Source: Gavia stellata (taxonomy: Eukaryota; Chordata; Aves; Gaviiformes; Gaviidae). Taken from it: DNA of 64,000 nucleotides. Numbering within the stretch: position 1 is the first letter of the stretch; each line of letters starts with the position of its first letter. The position numbers were made by a program, and so were the translations under genes. The stretch is taken from contig NC_082637.1 in NCBI RefSeq assembly GCF_030936135.1, positions 868,001 through 932,000 of the forward strand. The letters are read 5' to 3'. Below are positions 55,001 to 64,000 of this stretch, in pieces. Under the pieces are notes generated by a model. That model saw only the letters and a list, made by a program, of their open reading frames with translations. It ran no database searches and was not told the origin of the DNA.

Positions 55001-58000
55001 GCAGGGGCTGCTTCCTCCCGTGCAATGCTGCAACACCCGTCTCGGTGCGGGATCTCTGACAAGGGCCTCTAAGTACTATTGTAATATACTTCCATCATTA
55101 ATACAGAATAATAAATAATAGATGGGATAGGGCCAATTTATTGCACTCTAGGGCGAGAATGAGTGGAGGCTTGGTGAGCACGCAGTACAGTTTTAGTGTA
55201 CTCCTTGTCACTGAGCGGTTGCAAGCTCTAACCAGGCACTGAAGCAGCTTCTGCAAGGCAGCCCCCCCAGTTTCTCTTCCGTGGCCGAGGCAGGGAGTGT
55301 CCCCTGACACGCAATATCCAGGTCTCTTTACAAACAAGCTCTTCTGTGAGCTTCAAAAAGGAATAGAGCCAATTTCTGACAGATTTGTTTTAGAGCTGAT
55401 CATGAGCTCGTAAGGTCTCCTTTCCAAAAGCTGGGGGATGTACAAGCGCTCCCTCCTGCCAGGATCACCATCTAGCGTGGTGCAAGCTCGTGCTGTAGCC
55501 TTGTTGCAGGGCAGGCACTTACAGGATCCTCCTTCTCTCCACAGTCTCCTGTTTTCACAACAAGGGGCACAACCGCCCTCAGTTACCAGTGAGACCTCTG
55601 GTCCTGGGTGCAATGACAGCCCTGGGGTGCCCCACAGGGTGCCAATGAGGTTGTGCAGACAGGAGCGGTGGGGCTGCAGGGACAGACAGACAGACACCCT
55701 GCATAATTGCATCAACCTCATCGAGGTGCGGAAACACACTTGTGCTGGTTCGGAGTCTCAGCTGCTTTCAGAAGCACAAGATGACAGAAACTGTAGAAGC
55801 GGCAGCATTTAAATGTCATCACCCGACTGCGATGAGCAGCGTCACCCCGTCTGCTCCCACTCCCCGACAGCACCAGCTCTTGCAGCAGCAAGACTGCTCG
55901 GGTTCTCCATCGAGCCACAGCAAAATGTTGGATCCTTCAAACTGCACTCTGCGAGTCCTTCACTCCTAACGCCTGGGAGATTTATGTTTCCTCTTGTTCT
56001 GGAGATTCTCCCTTTTGAATCCCAACATAGTTTCCAGCTGACTTATAACACTTTTCTGTGACAAGGATTTATATTCCCTTCGTCAGAGCACAGAGCTGAA
56101 AGCAGACCCTCCCCACACCGAGTGCTCTGCCTGGTGTAGCCGCATCTGCAAGTGATGCGCCAGCACATCCCCTCAAGTACCAGAATACGGCTGTGACCTT
56201 CCCGTGGAGAAAGGGAAGTGCTTCAGGCATCCTTTCCAAGAAAGGACTGGGAATTTAAAGTTGAGGTAGGTGAGCAAGCACTGACTAGGAGTCTGAAATC
56301 TTAGAGTGGAGTAGAATTCGAAATATCTTGCCTTCTTGTTTTCTGCTGATTACATCTAGCACTTTCCCATCGCTGTGTTGCTTTGACACCCTCCTGTGCT
56401 GCAGTTCCCTCCTGGCACCTTACACTTACAAGTCAGAGTTGCGAGCTGAGTCCTGTGGGCCCTGCTGCAAGGGAATGTACGGATCTACTGAGTTCTCGCT
56501 GTGTGCCTCCAGAACCAGCTTGTTCTCAGAAATTCTGACTCATGGGAGAAAGCAGGAAATGATTATTTCCTTTTAATGGCTGTTATTGATAGGGCGCAAT
56601 TATGAAGAACAGGAGAGGAGAGGAGCAAAGCTCTGCTGACTTATCTGGGAAAGCCGGACCTGTGTTGCTCTCCTGGCTCTCCGAGCTCTCCTTGCACTTC
56701 AGACAACTGCTGAATAGAGAAGGCAAGAGCAGCCCTGGGATGAGTGATGTTCTTTGCCAGAAAGTCAGGTTCCCATTTCCTTCTTCCCAGGGCCTTACTT
56801 CACAGTAAGCTTCAGCAGGAGAGGTAAGTGTCCTTCCTCCCTGAGCACCGACAAGGTAGTGTGGGGGGGTGAGGAAGGGAGTGAGCTCCCTCCAGGCAGA
56901 GGGGCCGTGGGTCTCCAACCTCCGCAGCGAACGTGCCACCACACAGCTGGTGGCTGGGAGACGGGGTGGCTCTTCAGCAGGCTACGGGGGTGATAGCAGC
57001 TGCATCAAGTAGTGCTCCTATCTCCCCAGTGGTCTGAGTCCAGCTGACACGGAGCATGGCTCCGGTGCTGGGTCTGTGTGGCCATCCCCCACAGGACACC
57101 TCCTCTGCGGTGCACAGTCAGGGCTGGATCTGAGAGGACACCAAGACACCATCCCAGGAGGATCTGGGCATGACGGAGCAGAGATTTGGCACTAAGGATG
57201 CCAGAAGGACGGGGAAGAGCTTTGGGAGCTTGTACCTAATCTGTGTGAGCCCCTTCACGTCGGGAGCCTGTGGTCAGGGCTGACACAGTGCTGTGGTGCG
57301 ACTGGTCCTTACCAGCAATAGCTGGAGGAAAGATGCTTGTGCTGTGACACTGGCTGCCGAGGAAAGCAGCGGTGTCCTCACCTGATACGGGAATGAGCGG
57401 GCACAGAGGAGAAGGAAAACGAAAATGAAGGTGTGTGGGAAGCTCTCCGAGGAAGACTTCCTCATGCTCTTCCTTTATCTTCTTCAGCTGTGTGCTGCTT
57501 GCCAAAGCTTAATGCCTCAGCACAGGCCCCCGTTCTTAAATGCCCATTATGACAAGATGAAATCTGCTGGAAAATCACCACTACTCATAAATATGTTCCC
57601 TGCTTACTTAGAGATATTTTGGTCTCAGATATAATTTGCGTTTTGGGAAACTGCCAGCCTCTATCGCTTGTCTAATAATTCCTTGGTGCAGCATTTACCA
57701 GCGGTTTGAGTCCCTTTTTTTCACAATGGAGTAGTTTGATTTTATAGCTTAAAAACCCCAAACAACCCCAAAACACTCCAATTTCTTTTTTGATTGCATT
57801 TCTATCTGCCATCAGTGAGTTGTCTCGTTGATCTTATCACTGAATCTATTTGAGATTAGTCTATTTTGTACGATTTCTGCATACAAAAATCCTCTGTAAA
57901 TCAGAGAGCCTTTTATGCAAAAGTCTGCAAGATTGATAGAGCTGGATACAAAATCTTTTACCTTGGAAAAAGAGATGTATTATCTGTCCCATTGGACATA

Positions 58001-59300
58001 ATGCTTTCTCTGCATATTCATCTCCAAAGTATGATGGGGCTTTTTCTAGAGAAGACAGGAGACAAGACAGTAGCCTTAAATACAAACAGATTGCTATCAG
58101 AAGAAAGGGAGTAATTTTTTTGCTGTGTCTAGCGGGGATAAGATGAGAAGCAAAGGATTTAAAAGACAAAAAGGGAGATTAAGGCTAGCCATTAAGGATT
58201 TTTTTTTTGTACCTGTAAGCCCTGGAAGAGATTGCCTAGGTAGCCTGAGAAACCCCCATCACTGGAGATTCTTGAAGAATGGGGTAGGCTGTCGGGACAA
58301 GTGATGTCTCAAGTCCTTTTCAGCCCTGCTGTCCCTGTTAGATTAATTCTCCGTACACCTGCAGAGCCCTGTTTCCACTCTGAAAACAGACACAAGGGAG
58401 CTCCTCTGACGCGAGGAGCCTGCTACTTTTAGTGCTTGGAGACTCAGAATAGACGTGTTGGGTTACTGGCAAGAAGCTTGTCATCTCTGAGTAATGTCTA
58501 ATGGGAAGGAATGAAAAAGACACTTGCAACTGATGGATGGCAGGAACATCTAGGACAAGATTTTGTGCCTAATATGGGAGGAGTGCTAAGGATGAGCACC
58601 CGGGGCCACGGTGCAGAGGAAAGAAGCACAAAGTTTGAGTCAAAACGCCCCTATAAAGAGCAAGGGAAGAAACTGCATCAGTTACTGGAAAATAACCCTT
58701 TTGGCAGAAATGTTCTCTCCTTTATGTGTTCCTCGCCACAAATAAATCCTGTCAGTTTTCAAATGCCGAGGAATAGGTGAGTTTGGGATATTTGAGTTCA
58801 AATGGTGATGGCCAAGAAATACTAGGAAAAAATGAGATGCTGGGAAAAAATCTGGTAAGGAAATAGTGAAGAACAGATTGGAAAAGCTCAGAATGAGTAA
58901 CACATATTGATAGACTAATTGTTTCCTTAGAAAATTAGAGGGAAAAAAAAAAGATAGAAATGCATTTAGTGACAAATGTGGTCAGACTTATCTTTATCAA
59001 CCAATCAAGAAACTGATAAAGTCTGGTTGCTTAACAAAAATGCTATTCAAACTTCTGCAGGGCAGAAATGTCTTCAGAAATAATGTGGAACGAAAAGATA
59101 GGGCAGGATATTATTTCAGAAAGTTGGTACATGAGAAATATAATTTATCACCCAGCACCACAATTTACCGCATGGATTGTTCAAACATAACCGCTAATCT
59201 ATATCTGAAGAGAGTACTAATATTTCAAGCCACTAAGCACCTTTCAAAGAATCTTTATGTACCTGTATACTTAGTTCAACACTAAGAAATAGTTTTATAT
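46083..59300 (-). other. ONECUT2 intron 1, proximal part
   Basis: No exon recognised on either strand. Exon 1, which should encode the His-rich region and the cut domain, is not present. AT-rich islets inside GC-richer sequence (for example 49130-49480 and 50420-50740) are candidate conserved elements. The second contains a YY1-like GGCCATCTTG near 50511, and Onecut-like ATTGAT motifs occur near 52754 and 54028. A diverged CR1 piece is near 58190-58350. Confidence 0.7.
58195..58350 (+). mobile_element. Probable old CR1 3'-end remnant
   Basis: The order GGAAGAGATTGCCTAGG, CATCACTGGAGATTCTTGAAGAA, then AGTCCTTTTCAGCCCTGCTG matches the sequence of blocks just before the 3' end of CR1 ([17 protein letters not shown], then GGTCCTTTCCAACC). 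It is heavily diverged and lacks clear terminal octamers, so identification is tentative. Confidence 0.45.
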
Positions 59301-59449
59301 ATAGATAACGCACTTGATACAGATGTTACTATGCCTTAATTTTTAGCTGTACCTACAGACGACAAAATCATCTCAAAACCCAGAGAAAGAAGCAAAGAGG
59401 CAGAGGGCGGATGGACAACAACAGTCCGCCTGTACACAGCCCACCCCTC

Positions 59450-61375
59450 GCAATCAGCTACAGTAGAGGGGCTCTCCCGGGTGGTGAAGGGGGCGGTAGG
59501 GTCAGCTGCAGCAGCGCTCGCCCCGCTCCCCTCCATCCCCCCTGCTCCCTTCCGTGTCCCCCCGCTCCCCTCCATTCCTCTCCTGTTCCCCTCCACCCCC
59601 CCGCTCCCCTGCATCCCCTCCACCCCTCCCCTGTTCCCCTCCACCCCCCGTCCCTCCCTCTCCCCGCCCCTCCCTCTCCCCGCCACCCCGCCGCCCCTCC
59701 GCTCCGCTCCCCGCCGCTGTCCGTGGTGCTGACGGATGGCACCCGGGGCTCCGGCCGCGGCTCCGCCACGTGGCGTTTGAGGGCCCCCCCCGCCGGGCAC
59801 CGCCCCCGCCCTTCCCGCGTGGATCGCTGCCGCACGTCCCCGGGGGGGTCGGAGCCGGCCCAGCCTCCCCGCACGGCGAGACCCGCCCTGCACCCACAGC
59901 AGGCGGAGGTCACGGGGGGGAAAAAGCAGAGCTTGTCCCCGCGGGGGCCGCACGCTCCGGACGCACTCCGGGGACCAGGCGCCGCGGGGAGGGCGCCCGA
60001 GGACCGGAGGGCCCCCGAGCACTCGCGGAGCAAGGGCCGCCGCGGCCGGGGCTTTCCCGCGGGGACCCGTGAGGGGACCTTGAGCAAAGCTCCCGCCAAA
60101 CCGGCTCCTCCGAGGCCGTGGATGGGCACGTCCCCGGCCGCCGGCTGCCCCGGTGGCCGGCACGGGGATGCCGCAGGGCGCTGAGCCGCGGGGCTCCGCG
60201 GAGGGAGACCCGCGGGGAGGGAGAGGGAGACCCCCGGCAGCCGCCGCTGCCGCTCGGCCGAGGGCAGGCAAAAAAGAAGCAGGGCTGACACTGCCGCCGC
60301 CCTGGAACCAGCTGCGGTCCGAGGGGTGCGGGCACGGCGAGGTCAGCGCGCCTGTTTCGCAGGAATGAATCACTGATGGCGGTTCGGTACAAAAACGTGT
60401 GATCACCGGTAACGTGATTCAGCAGCGGGGAAATGTCAGCAAGGAGTGCGAGCGTTCTGCCTGTCGGCCCGGAAAAAGAGCGGAGGCGCCTGCAGTCTGC
60501 GGGCTCGCCCGGCCGTGCCCGGCCTCGCCACCAACAGGCGGGCGAGCTGCCACCGCCGGCTGCTCGCGACAGCCGCTGATTTCCGTGGGGTTACACGAGG
60601 GGAGTGGGTGAAGGACCGCTCCGCTCCGCCCCGGCGGGAGCTGCCGCCCGGGGAGCGCCGCGGGTCGGGGACACCAGCGCAGCACCCGCGCGCTCAGCAA
60701 CACGCTCCCTGCACCCGAGGGTCCTCCCCCCCTCCCCCGGACCCACTCAGGACCCGCCCGAGGCCGGTGGCTTGCCGCAGAACGCGGCACGGAGTTACTT
60801 TAACGGCGTTCTCCCCGTGTTTCGCTAGCAGGGTTTGGCGGTACCGCCCCGAGGGCAGCGGGCGTCGGGGGGTGGCTCCGTGTTCCTGGGGCCGCCCCGC
60901 TCCCCGGCAGGAGGGAGCAGCAGAGGGGACGCCAGCCCGTTTTGGGGACGAGGTCCCGGGGGCGATGCCGCCGTCGAGGCAGACCGAGAACCCGGGGAGC
61001 GGGGTGCTTCTCGCGTTTCGCTTTGCTTTGCGTTTGTCCGAAGCCCGGGGCAGCTCCCCAGAAGCCCCGTCCCTGCCCCAGCTGCCGCGGGGGGAGCCCG
61101 ATGTCCCCCGGGAGGGGACTCGCCGCTTCCCCCGGCTGCAACCGCAGCAACACTCGCACGGTCACGCCAAAACGATGTTTTGCCCTCGGATCTCCAAAGC
61201 ACGCACCAAAATGCCTGTTCACACCGTGAGCTGCCCACACCTCTGCCCGGGCTGCCGGTCCTGCCCGCAGCCCCCCCTCCCTGCCCGCACTGCCCCAAGC
61301 AGCGCAGCACCGCCCGTGCTTCCAGCACAGGAAGGGCTGAGCACCGGCCGCCGGCCTCGGAGCCTTTTAAAGTCT
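59450..61375. promoter_or_regulatory. CpG island in ONECUT2 intron 1
   Basis: Very GC- and CpG-rich for almost 2 kb. Long open frames occur on both strands, but they are low-complexity Pro/Arg/Gly/Ala translations of GC-rich DNA with no domain I know. It probably belongs to the broad CpG-island domain typical of developmental homeobox genes. Confidence 0.6.
59515..59705 (+). repeat. C-rich imperfect minisatellite
   Basis: Repeats of the form CCCCTCCAYYCCYCT, CTGTTCCCCTCCACCCCCC and CCCTCCCTCTCCCCG follow each other with variable spacing. The - strand is G-rich with many GGGG runs, so G-quadruplex or i-motif structures are possible. Confidence 0.75.
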
Positions 61376-61412
61376 TTTAAAGACTCCTAAGAAGAGAAAA
61401 TAAGCACAGCAA

Positions 61413-61460
61413 GAATAGAATAGAATAGAATAGAATAGAATAGAATAGAATAGAATAGAA
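61413..61460 (+). repeat. (GAATA)n pentanucleotide microsatellite
   Basis: About 9.6 perfect GAATA units at the AT-rich edge of the CpG island, followed by CAGAATATTA. Confidence 0.95.
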
Positions 61461-61739
61461 CAGAATATTACTATATATCTTCTATAATAAGAAGAAATAA
61501 TAAACACACCCCACTGCTACAGCTCGCACGGGGAGAGGAGGCATTTCCCTCAAAAGACAGCAGATTTTCATCCCGTTTGGGAAAAACTTACAGGAGCACG
61601 GGGCAAACTGGCCCGTTTTCAGAAATCTGAGATACTTTCGGCTTCTTCCCCTTGCTCAGAGGGATTTAAGCAGGCGAGTAAAGAGGAAGAAGGAAGCTCC
61701 GAGGCAATGAGGCTGCATATTCACACGTGGTAATTAAAA

Positions 61740-62160
61740 AAAAAAAATAAATCGATTTCCCGAAGGGAACGGTAATTTGCAAAGGTCTTTCCCACTCCAC
61801 GGGGAACCCGCACCCACTCGGCGACCGAGCTCTCTCCCAACTTTACTCCTGGACGCAAAGGCATTCAGGGGGAACTGGGAAAGTGGAGATCCAGAATTCT
61901 ATATGCAAATTACATAGCAAAGCCGTCGCCCCGCGGGTGCGCAGATGCGATTTCTGATTTTCTGCCCTGTATGTAGGGCTCCGTGGGGAACCCCCCACCC
62001 GGGACCGGTGCTGGGAAGGAAAAGCATCAGCAGCATTACTGGAAATGAGCAGGCTCAGGTTCCAGATCAATGAAAACTGGGTCCACGCGTTTATGCTCCT
62101 GTTGCCAACATTAATGCTCTTTTAATCTTCTAAACATTATCTGCATCGATTTCCCTCTAG
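61740..62160. promoter_or_regulatory. AT-rich islet with POU octamer and paired ATCGATTTCCC
   Basis: Between two CpG islands lies an AT-rich segment with a perfect octamer ATGCAAAT (61903-61910) followed by TAC, and two identical 11-mers ATCGATTTCCC at 61751-61761 and 62145-62155. AAATCGAT is close to the Onecut/CUX cut-domain consensus. A neural enhancer with possible autoregulation is an inference. Confidence 0.4.
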
Positions 62161-63754
62161 ATACGCGTTTGTTTGAGAAGGCGACATCACCGCGTGCTCC
62201 GGCAAAAAGCCCCCAAAGCCTTCCTGTTCCTCCGATGCCCCCGTTGCAGACAAACCTCGGGACCTTCATCTGGCTGAAAATACGGACGAACCGGACACCC
62301 GGGGGGTGCTGGAAGGGACGGGGGGCGTTAGAGCCGAGGAGGGGATCAGCATCCCCGCCCCGAGCCCTCCTCCCCCCGTCCCGGCCAAGCCGGGCTCTGA
62401 CGCGGGCTGCAGAGCCGGGCAAGCCCCGCAGCGCGCCCGCGGCGGCCCCGCAAAGCCGCCTTCACCTTGAGAAAGCCCCAGCACCCTCCGAGAGGCTTTT
62501 GGAGGCCCCGGGCCGGCGGCCGTTTGGCCCGCAGCACCTCGGGTTGGGGGTCGGGCCGGCACTGCGGCCAGCGGTGGCCAGGGCTCCCCGTCCCCCCGCT
62601 CTGCCGCATCCCACCCCCGCTCGGCGGCTGCCCCGCAAGCGGGGACCCGCGGCGCGCGCCTCCCCGCCGGGGGAGGGCCCCCCACCGCCTCCAAGGAGGG
62701 GAGGGAGAGCGGGCGGCCCGCAGCCCGGCACGCACGTGCCGTGGCAGAAGGCGAGGCCTCGGCGCGGTTGGGGTGCGGGTCCCGGGCGGCCCCGCCGCAG
62801 GCAGCCCCCCGGGCGGCCCGGAGCCCCGAGCTGCCGCAGGGCGCGGGGGCCCGGGCTCTCTCCAAAGCGCATTGTTCCCCCCTGTCTCCGCCGGAGACAA
62901 AGGAGGGGCGAGAGCCCACCGGGGCCTCCCGGGCCCCCGTCCCCGCCCGCAGAGCCACGCGGAGCGCTGCCCCCGGTACTCTGCGGGCTGCAGGATGTGC
63001 GGAACTACCGCGGCGCCAGCGCGGCAGGAACGACACGGGACCGTCGCGGAGAGCGGGGAAGAGCCGCCGGGAGGGTCGGGCTCGGGCAGAGGCCCCCGCC
63101 TCTCCCCTCGGCCACCCCTCCGGGCGTGCCGGCGGAGGGGCGCCGGGGCTCCGGGCAGCCGTCGGGAAAGCCCGCCTGTGCCTGCAGCGCGGGGGTCCGT
63201 CCGCCCGGGCTGGAGTCCGTCGGATACAAGAACGACGGACTGGCCGGAGCGGACGTCCCCGGGTCTCTGAACCGCGCTCGTGGAGGTTTCGCTGTCGCAG
63301 CAGGGAGCCCAGCCGGACACGGGCACGCACCACCGCGCCTGCGGTCCACGCGTGTCTGTCCGTGTCACAGCCCGCCCCTTCACCGTACATCCGTACCCAC
63401 CGGACGAGCGGTTTCCACGGAGGGGAAGGCAGACGCGTGACAGGTCACCTTCCACGGGTGGCCCTGCCCGGAGTCCCGCCTTACCGCGGGACTGCACAGA
63501 GAAGCGAGCGGTGGCGACCGCCTTTCTGCCGACCCCGCGCTGCCCTCGGGCAGCCACCGCCGGGCCGGGCGGCTGCGGCGCCCCACCGCACGGGAGGGGA
63601 TTTCGCCGGGGCCTCCCCCCCGACCCCCGGCCCCGCGGCGCGGCGCGGGGCGGGCGCTGCCCGGGGTCGCTGCCGGCCCCCCCCCGCCGCCCCCCCCGCC
63701 GCCGCGGCCCGCCCGCCCCCGCGCCCGCAGAACAATGGGGGCTGCGGCGCCCCG

Positions 63755-63775
63755 CGACCGCGCCAGGGGGCGCCC
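63755..63775 (+). promoter_or_regulatory. CTCF-like motif
   Basis: The core CCAGGGGGCGC (63763-63773) within ACCGCGCCAGGGGGCGCC is an exact match to the most informative positions of the vertebrate CTCF motif. Occupancy cannot be judged from sequence. Confidence 0.55.
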
Positions 63776-63909
63776 GCGCGCCCTCCGCGGGACAATGCGG
63801 CCGGGCCGCGGGGCTGCGCGGGGCTGCGCGGGGCTGCCGGGCCCCCCCCCCCCCGCCGCTCCGCCCGGCCCCGGGGACGCGGTCCCCCCGCCCGTGGAGC
63901 GGCCAGTCT

Positions 63910-63989
63910 CTCCCGGCGCGCCGGGAGCGGCATGAGGGATGCTCGCCGAGAGCGCGGAGCGGCGCGGGAGGCGCGGAGCGGCGCGGAGG
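63910..63989. repeat. 18-bp perfect palindrome and 19-bp tandem duplication
   Basis: CTCCCGGCG/CGCCGGGAG at 63910-63927 is self-complementary with no loop. At 63952-63970 and 63971-63989 a 19-bp GCGCGGAGCGGCGCGG-type unit is repeated with two or so differences. A GGGCTGCGCG repeat (63811-63837) lies just before. Confidence 0.8.
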
Positions 63990-64000
63990 GCGCCCACCGG

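Larger units (their letters stand above)
62200..64000. promoter_or_regulatory. Second CpG island, running off the window
   Basis: Extremely CpG-rich and C-run-rich sequence up to the window edge, consistent with approach to ONECUT2 exon 1 beyond 64000. Long open frames on both strands are low-complexity and unsupported. It contains a CTCF-like core at 63762-63772, long C runs at about 63677-63698, a palindrome and tandem repeats near the end. Confidence 0.6.

Noticed and set aside
59336..60406. 356-codon minus-strand frame with Gly/Arg/Glu repeats
   Set aside because: It is generated by the C-rich minisatellite and the CpG island; it does not resemble ONECUT2 exon 1, which would show the cut domain and His runs.
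62169..63557. Long open frames on both strands (up to 423 codons)
   Set aside because: They are Pro/Arg/Gly/Ala translations of CpG-island DNA, overlap one another in several frames, and show no domain or splice context.

Overview
This is vertebrate nuclear DNA, almost certainly from a bird. The evidence is GT-AG exons of a vertebrate ferrochelatase gene, a 5'-truncated CR1 retrotransposon ending in the avian-type short 3' octamer repeats, CpG islands at gene starts and compact introns. There are no operons or other prokaryotic features.

Layout. (1) 1-1740: upstream flank of FECH, no gene recognised. (2) 1740-20214: complete FECH (ferrochelatase) on the + strand, with a CpG-island promoter, 11 coding exons and a 416-residue product. 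All splice phases are consistent and all four [2Fe-2S] cysteines and the catalytic histidine are present. A CR1 LINE with an open 439-codon reverse-transcriptase frame sits in intron 6, and an older CR1 scrap lies beside it in the opposite orientation. (3) 20215 to about 22540 (possibly 25880): FECH 3'UTR. (4) About 22540-35840: intergenic DNA with no convincing exon. (5) About 35845-46082: last exon of ONECUT2 on the - strand. Only 45796-46082 codes (divergent homeodomain and C-terminus); the remaining roughly 10 kb reads as one very long 3'UTR. (6) 46083-64000: ONECUT2 intron 1. The cut-domain exon 1 is not in the window and should lie beyond 64000. The intron becomes strongly CpG-rich from 59.4 kb onward.

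FECH and ONECUT2 converge tail to tail, as I recall for human 18q21. In birds this block is probably on the Z chromosome (inference only). FECH inserts iron into protoporphyrin in mitochondria; ONECUT2 is a liver, neural and endocrine transcription factor. They are neighbours by synteny, not partners in a pathway.

I do not see a novel multi-gene system. The most noteworthy signal is post-transcriptional. The presumed ONECUT2 3'UTR carries six perfect 8-mer miR-9 sites, several 7-mers, a let-7 8-mer two bases from a miR-9 8-mer and two extended miR-218 matches. It also has a 249-base pure purine/pyrimidine tract, several perfect hairpins, a large decayed fold-back repeat and two CpG-rich patches that could be antisense promoters. 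Other points are a cluster of palindromes in the intergenic region and an AT-rich islet with a POU octamer and duplicated Onecut/CUX-like motifs between the ONECUT2 intronic CpG islands.
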